Part shown: positions 5,395 to 8,368 of the stretch, piece by piece
Layout of the letters: each line of letters starts with the position of its first letter
Position numbering within the stretch: position 1 is the stretch's first letter
NCBI GenBank assembly: GCA_913776795.1
Contig: CAJYRH010000400.1
Location: forward strand, 1-8,368
Direction: 5' to 3'
DNA from: an uncultured Pseudorhodoferax sp.
GTDB lineage: Bacteria; Pseudomonadota; Gammaproteobacteria; Burkholderiales; Burkholderiaceae
DNA length: 8,368 nt
The notes under the pieces: model-generated
The model's input: only the letters and a program-made list of their open reading frames with translations
Told to the model about the DNA's origin: nothing
The model's database searches: none
Made by a program: the position numbers and the translations under genes

Positions 5395-7534
5395 ACCAGG
5401 CCTCGAACTGCGCAGCCGGCATGGCCTGGGCGAACAGGTAGCCCTGGCCGTAGTCGCAGCCGGCCTCGTGCAGCAGCTCGCGCTGCGCCGCCGTCTCCAC
5501 GCCTTCGGCGATGACGGCAATGCCCAGCTGGTGCGCCATGACGATCATGGCCTTGCACAGCGCCAGGTCGTTCGAGCCTGCGGCCAGCCCGGCCACGAAG
5601 GATTTGTCGATCTTGATGAAGTCGATGTCGTAGCGCTGCAGGTAGGCCAGCGAGGAGTAGCCGGTACCGAAGTCGTCCAGCGACACGCCGATGCCGGCGC
5701 CGCGCAGGGCCAGCAGATGGTCGGCCACATTGGCGCTCGGATCGAGCAGAAGGCTTTCGGTGATCTCCACCGTCAGCGCATGGCGCGGCAGCCGCAGCGC
5801 CGCCAGTTCGCGCAACCATTGCGCACGGTCTTCGTCGGCCCGGTGGAACTGTACGGGCGACTTGTTCACGCTGATCTGGAAGCGTGGATCGAGCCGTGCG
5901 CGCCACAGCTGGGTCTGGCGTGCGGCTTCGCGGAACACCCATTCGCCGATCTGGATGATCATGCCGTTGGACTCGGCGATCGGCACGAAGTCCACGGGTG
6001 CCATGCGCCCGCGACGCGGGTGGTGCCAGCGCAGCAGCGCCTCGGCCATGTGCACGTCGCCGCTGGCCAGCGCCACGATCGGCTGGTATTCCACGCTGAA
6101 CTGGCGTGCCGGCAGCGCGCCGTGCAGGTCGTTGGCAACGCGCGCGCGCAGCTGCGCGCCCTCCTGCAGCGCCGGCGTGAAGTAGCCGAAACGGTTGCGC
6201 CCGCCGTCCTTGGCCACGTACAGCGCCTGGTCGGCCTGGCGCAGCAGGTCGTCCACGCTCTGGCCGTCGCCCGGGTAGAACGTGATGCCGATGCTGGCGG
6301 TCACGAAAGCCACCTCGTCGTCGAAATGGAAGGCACGCGCCATCTCGCGCAAGATGGCTTGCACGATGCGCTCGACCTCCCGTGCGTCGTGTAGTTCAGG
6401 CAGCACCACGGTGAACTCGTCACCGCCCATGCGCGCCACGGTGTCGGAGGCGCGCACGCAGCGGCCGAGCCGGTTGGCGGCTTCCACCAGCAGCCGGTCG
6501 CCGCCTTGGTGGCCCAGCGTGTCGTTCACGGCCTTGAAGTGGTCCAGGTCGATGAACAGGAGGGCCAGCTGCAGCCGCTCGCGGTCGCAGCGCAGCATGT
6601 GCTGGCCGAGGCGGTCGCGCAGCATGCGGCGGTTGGGCAGGCCGGTCAGCGCATCGAAGTTGGCCTGGTGCCAGATCAGTGCCTCGGCCTCCTTGCGCTG
6701 CGTGATGTCCGTGTGCGTGCCCACCATGCGCAAGGCGCGGCCCTGGGCGTCGCGGCTGATCACCATGCCGCGGGTGAGGATCCATTTCCAGCTGCCGTCC
6801 GCGCACAGCACGCGGTGCTCGTTCACGTAACTCGGGGCGTGGCCGTCGAGGTGGGCCTGGCGGTCGCGCAGCATCTGGGTCTTGTCGTCCGGATGGGTGC
6901 GCAAGTCCATGCCCTGCGGCGACAGGCGCTCGTCGTGGTGGGTGAAGCCGTACATCTCCATGCAGCGGCGCGACATCTGGACCACGTGGTCGGCCAGGTT
7001 CCAGTCCCAGACGCCGTCGCCCGTGCTTTCGAGGGCCAGCTTCCAGATCTCGTCATGGCGGCGCAGATGGGCCTCGGCGCGCACGCGCTCGGTGATGTCC
7101 TCCACCGTGCCCTCGTAGAACTGGATGGCGCCCGTGGCATCCCGCACCACGTGGGCGTTCTCGCTGACCCAGATGCGTTCACCGGTGCTGTGGCGGTAGA
7201 CCTCGGAAATGAAGCCGCGCACATAGCCCTGTGCTTCGAGCAGCGCGCGGAAGGCGGCGCGCCGGGCAGGGTCCACGTACCAGTCGCGGCCGATGTCCTG
7301 CATGGCCGCCAGCAGCTCTTCCTCGCGCGTGTACCCATTCAGGCGCACCTGCGCCGGATTGGCGCGGATTTGCCGCCCGTCTGGCGAAGAGCGGTAGGCG
7401 CCGATCGGCAGAAAGTCGAACAGCGTCGAAAAGTCGGCGGCCTGTGCCGCCCTGGCGGCGGGCGCCAGTGGGCTGGTGGGGTCGTCGGGTTCCATGCGCG
7501 GCGTATTGTTCCGACGAATTGCGCAAATGTGCAC
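5375..7534 (-). CDS. PAS-PAS-GGDEF-EAL cyclic-di-GMP synthase/phosphodiesterase
   Basis: A 719-residue soluble signalling protein with no obvious membrane segment. Domains in order: PAS/PAC 1 (about 33-150, closing with EGTVEDITER), PAS/PAC 2 (about 162-282, closing with VGTHTDITQRKEAEA), GGDEF (about 290-450) and EAL (about 465-715). The cyclase site GGDEF (370-374) is intact, with a product-inhibition site RASD (361-364) five residues ahead. The EAL domain keeps EAL (498-500), Asn557, Glu593, the DDFGTG loop (620-625), Lys641, Glu677 and Gln697, so both activities look possible. The PAS ligand is not apparent. The listed start is a GTG; an ATG 13 codons later (7495) begins MEPDDPTSP and is an equally good or better choice. 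It overlaps the lyase gene tail-to-tail by 20 bp and starts 42 bp after a same-strand MFS gene. Confidence 0.92.
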   Translation of the reverse strand: MHICAIRRNNTPRMEPDDPTSPLAPAARAAQAADFSTLFDFLPIGAYRSSPDGRQIRANPAQVRLNGYTREEELLAAMQDIGRDWYVDPARRAAFRALLEAQGYVRGFISEVYRHSTGERIWVSENAHVVRDATGAIQFYEGTVEDITERVRAEAHLRRHDEIWKLALESTGDGVWDWNLADHVVQMSRRCMEMYGFTHHDERLSPQGMDLRTHPDDKTQMLRDRQAHLDGHAPSYVNEHRVLCADGSWKWILTRGMVISRDAQGRALRMVGTHTDITQRKEAEALIWHQANFDALTGLPNRRMLRDRLGQHMLRCDRERLQLALLFIDLDHFKAVNDTLGHQGGDRLLVEAANRLGRCVRASDTVARMGGDEFTVVLPELHDAREVERIVQAILREMARAFHFDDEVAFVTASIGITFYPGDGQSVDDLLRQADQALYVAKDGGRNRFGYFTPALQEGAQLRARVANDLHGALPARQFSVEYQPIVALASGDVHMAEALLRWHHPRRGRMAPVDFVPIAESNGMIIQIGEWVFREAARQTQLWRARLDPRFQISVNKSPVQFHRADEDRAQWLRELAALRLPRHALTVEITESLLLDPSANVADHLLALRGAGIGVSLDDFGTGYSSLAYLQRYDIDFIKIDKSFVAGLAAGSNDLALCKAMIVMAHQLGIAVIAEGVETAAQRELLHEAGCDYGQGYLFAQAMPAAQFEAWFSQPRA

Positions 7535-7572
7535 AAACGTCCGTGCACTTTCGCACGGTATGGGACCGTGCG
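7529..7572 (-). promoter_or_regulatory. Nested hairpins upstream of the GGDEF-EAL gene
   Basis: Read on the minus strand, CGCACGGT (7572-7565) pairs perfectly with ACCGTGCG (7559-7552) across a 5-nt loop. CCGTGC (7558-7553) can instead pair with GCACGG (7546-7541). GTGCAC (7548-7543) can pair with GTGCAC (7534-7529), which contains the upstream GTG start. The first hairpin excludes the second, and the second excludes the third, an attenuator-like layout. No run of Ts follows any stem, so this is not a standard intrinsic terminator. It lies in the gap between the MFS stop and the GGDEF-EAL start. Confidence 0.4.
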
Positions 7573-7576
7573 TGCG

Positions 7577-8368
7577 TCAGGGCGGGGCACGGCGGCGCAG
7601 TGCGACGCAGCCGGCCAGAGCCACCAGGACCAGCAGCAGAGGAAAGCCGAGCCCGGGGGAGTGGTCCAGCAGCCAGCCGGAGGCCGCCGACGCGCTACAG
7701 CTTCCCAACGTGTACGACAGGACCAGAACGGCTGTGCTGTTGACCAGGGTGATGCCTTGTTCGCGTGCGCCGATGTCGATCATGGCCAGGGTGTAGAGGC
7801 TGCCGGCCGCTCCGCCCCAGAGGAAGGCCAGCGGCCAGGCCAGCCAGCCGAACTGCGCGACGAAGGGGACGGCACAGGTCGCCGCCAGCGTGGTGGCGGC
7901 CAATGCGCGCATGAGCCGGCGCCGGCCCTGCGCCGGATCGGCAAAGCGGTCGGCCAGTACGCCGACAGGCAGCATCAGCAGTGCGCTGCCGAGGCCGCTG
8001 GCGGAGACCAGCAATGCCGCTGCGGCAGCGGAGAGGCCCAGGCTCAGGCCATACAAAGGCAGCACCGAGGTGATGCCGGCCTCGAAGAACCCGCCCACGA
8101 AGCCTGCCAGCAGGATGACCGGATGTGCCTGCAGCGCGGCCCAGACACCGCGCAGGCCCACGTGGGCCTCGTGTGCGTCACCGGCCGGTGGCACGCGCGG
8201 GATCAGCAGGCTGACCAACAGGCCTGCCGCCATGCAGCCGACGGCGACCCAGGGCGCAGCGGGCGCGTCGGCACCGACCCACGCCAGCAAAGCCGGGCCG
8301 ATCACGAAGGTGGCGCCCACCATGGTCTCGAACAGGCCGACGTTGCGCCCGCGCGTCTGCACGGTCGA
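7577..8368 (-). CDS. MFS transporter, C-terminal part, cut by the window edge
   Basis: The frame is open to the right edge, leaving 263 residues of the C-terminal two thirds of a major facilitator. The visible part begins RGRNVGLFETMVGATFVIGP, typical of the loop into TM5, and continues with about seven or eight hydrophobic helices to a short basic tail, RRRAPP. The second-half loop motif reads GVLADRFADPAQGRRR. The general pattern recalls the YcaD/sugar-efflux-like MFS groups, but no substrate can be read. The true start lies beyond position 8368; an internal GTG near 8362 is not a start because family sequence continues through it. It runs in the same direction as the GGDEF-EAL gene 42 bp downstream and could share a transcript with it. 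Confidence 0.85.
   Translation of the reverse strand, partial: STVQTRGRNVGLFETMVGATFVIGPALLAWVGADAPAAPWVAVGCMAAGLLVSLLIPRVPPAGDAHEAHVGLRGVWAALQAHPVILLAGFVGGFFEAGITSVLPLYGLSLGLSAAAAALLVSASGLGSALLMLPVGVLADRFADPAQGRRRLMRALAATTLAATCAVPFVAQFGWLAWPLAFLWGGAAGSLYTLAMIDIGAREQGITLVNSTAVLVLSYTLGSCSASAASGWLLDHSPGLGFPLLLVLVALAGCVALRRRAPP

Noticed and set aside
4209..5942. A 577-codon minus-strand open frame, and a 470-codon one at 4108-5520, opposite the lyase and the EAL end.
   Set aside because: Low-complexity Ala/Arg/Ser-rich or His/Gln/Arg-rich translation. Both cross real genes supported by conserved motifs and are shadows of high GC content.

Overview
The window is high-GC, densely packed proteobacterial chromosome, most likely a betaproteobacterium of the Comamonadaceae/Burkholderiales type. 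This rests on the recognisable RF3 N-terminus, the PcaR-type IclR regulator beside an MHS-type transporter, strong G/C use at third codon positions, and almost no intergenic space. The genus cannot be fixed from sequence reading alone. No tRNA, rRNA, CRISPR array, insertion sequence or phage gene was seen, and no gene-free stretch exceeds 170 bases.

Layout. At the left edge is the start of prfC (release factor 3, minus strand), preceded on the same strand by a small secreted DUF1161 protein. Divergent from that, only 33 bp away, is a lipoprotein of the MliC lysozyme-inhibitor family. Its stop codon touches the stop of a minus-strand IclR-family regulator of the PcaR/PcaU/PobR type. Across a 169-bp control region the regulator is divergent from a three-gene plus-strand operon: an MHS-family MFS transporter, an AroE-like (shikimate dehydrogenase fold) oxidoreductase, and a PcaB-like lyase/cycloisomerase. 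The lyase overlaps tail-to-tail by 20 bp with a minus-strand PAS-PAS-GGDEF-EAL cyclic-di-GMP protein. Upstream of that, on the same strand, is a second MFS transporter cut by the right edge.

The heart of the window (about 942 to 5394) reads as a self-contained catabolic module: regulator, importer, dehydrogenase and lyase. The control region holds three copies of a 15-bp element close to the PcaR box as I remember it from Pseudomonas putida. Two face each other 21 bp apart at the regulator's own putative -10, and one lies just ahead of the transporter. The dehydrogenase keeps the AroE catalytic Lys, Asn and Asp. It has lost the two substrate-carboxylate serines and a substrate-side tyrosine, and has an acidic residue where NADP-dependent AroE enzymes have a basic patch. 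The lyase has a non-standard signature loop. No pcaGH, pcaC, pcaD, quiC or aroQ gene is present. I infer uptake and NAD-linked oxidation of a carboxylated ring compound that is neither plain shikimate nor plain protocatechuate; the substrate is unknown.

The flanking genes (prfC, the envelope proteins, the c-di-GMP enzyme and the second transporter) look like ordinary chromosomal neighbours without an obvious link to the module.
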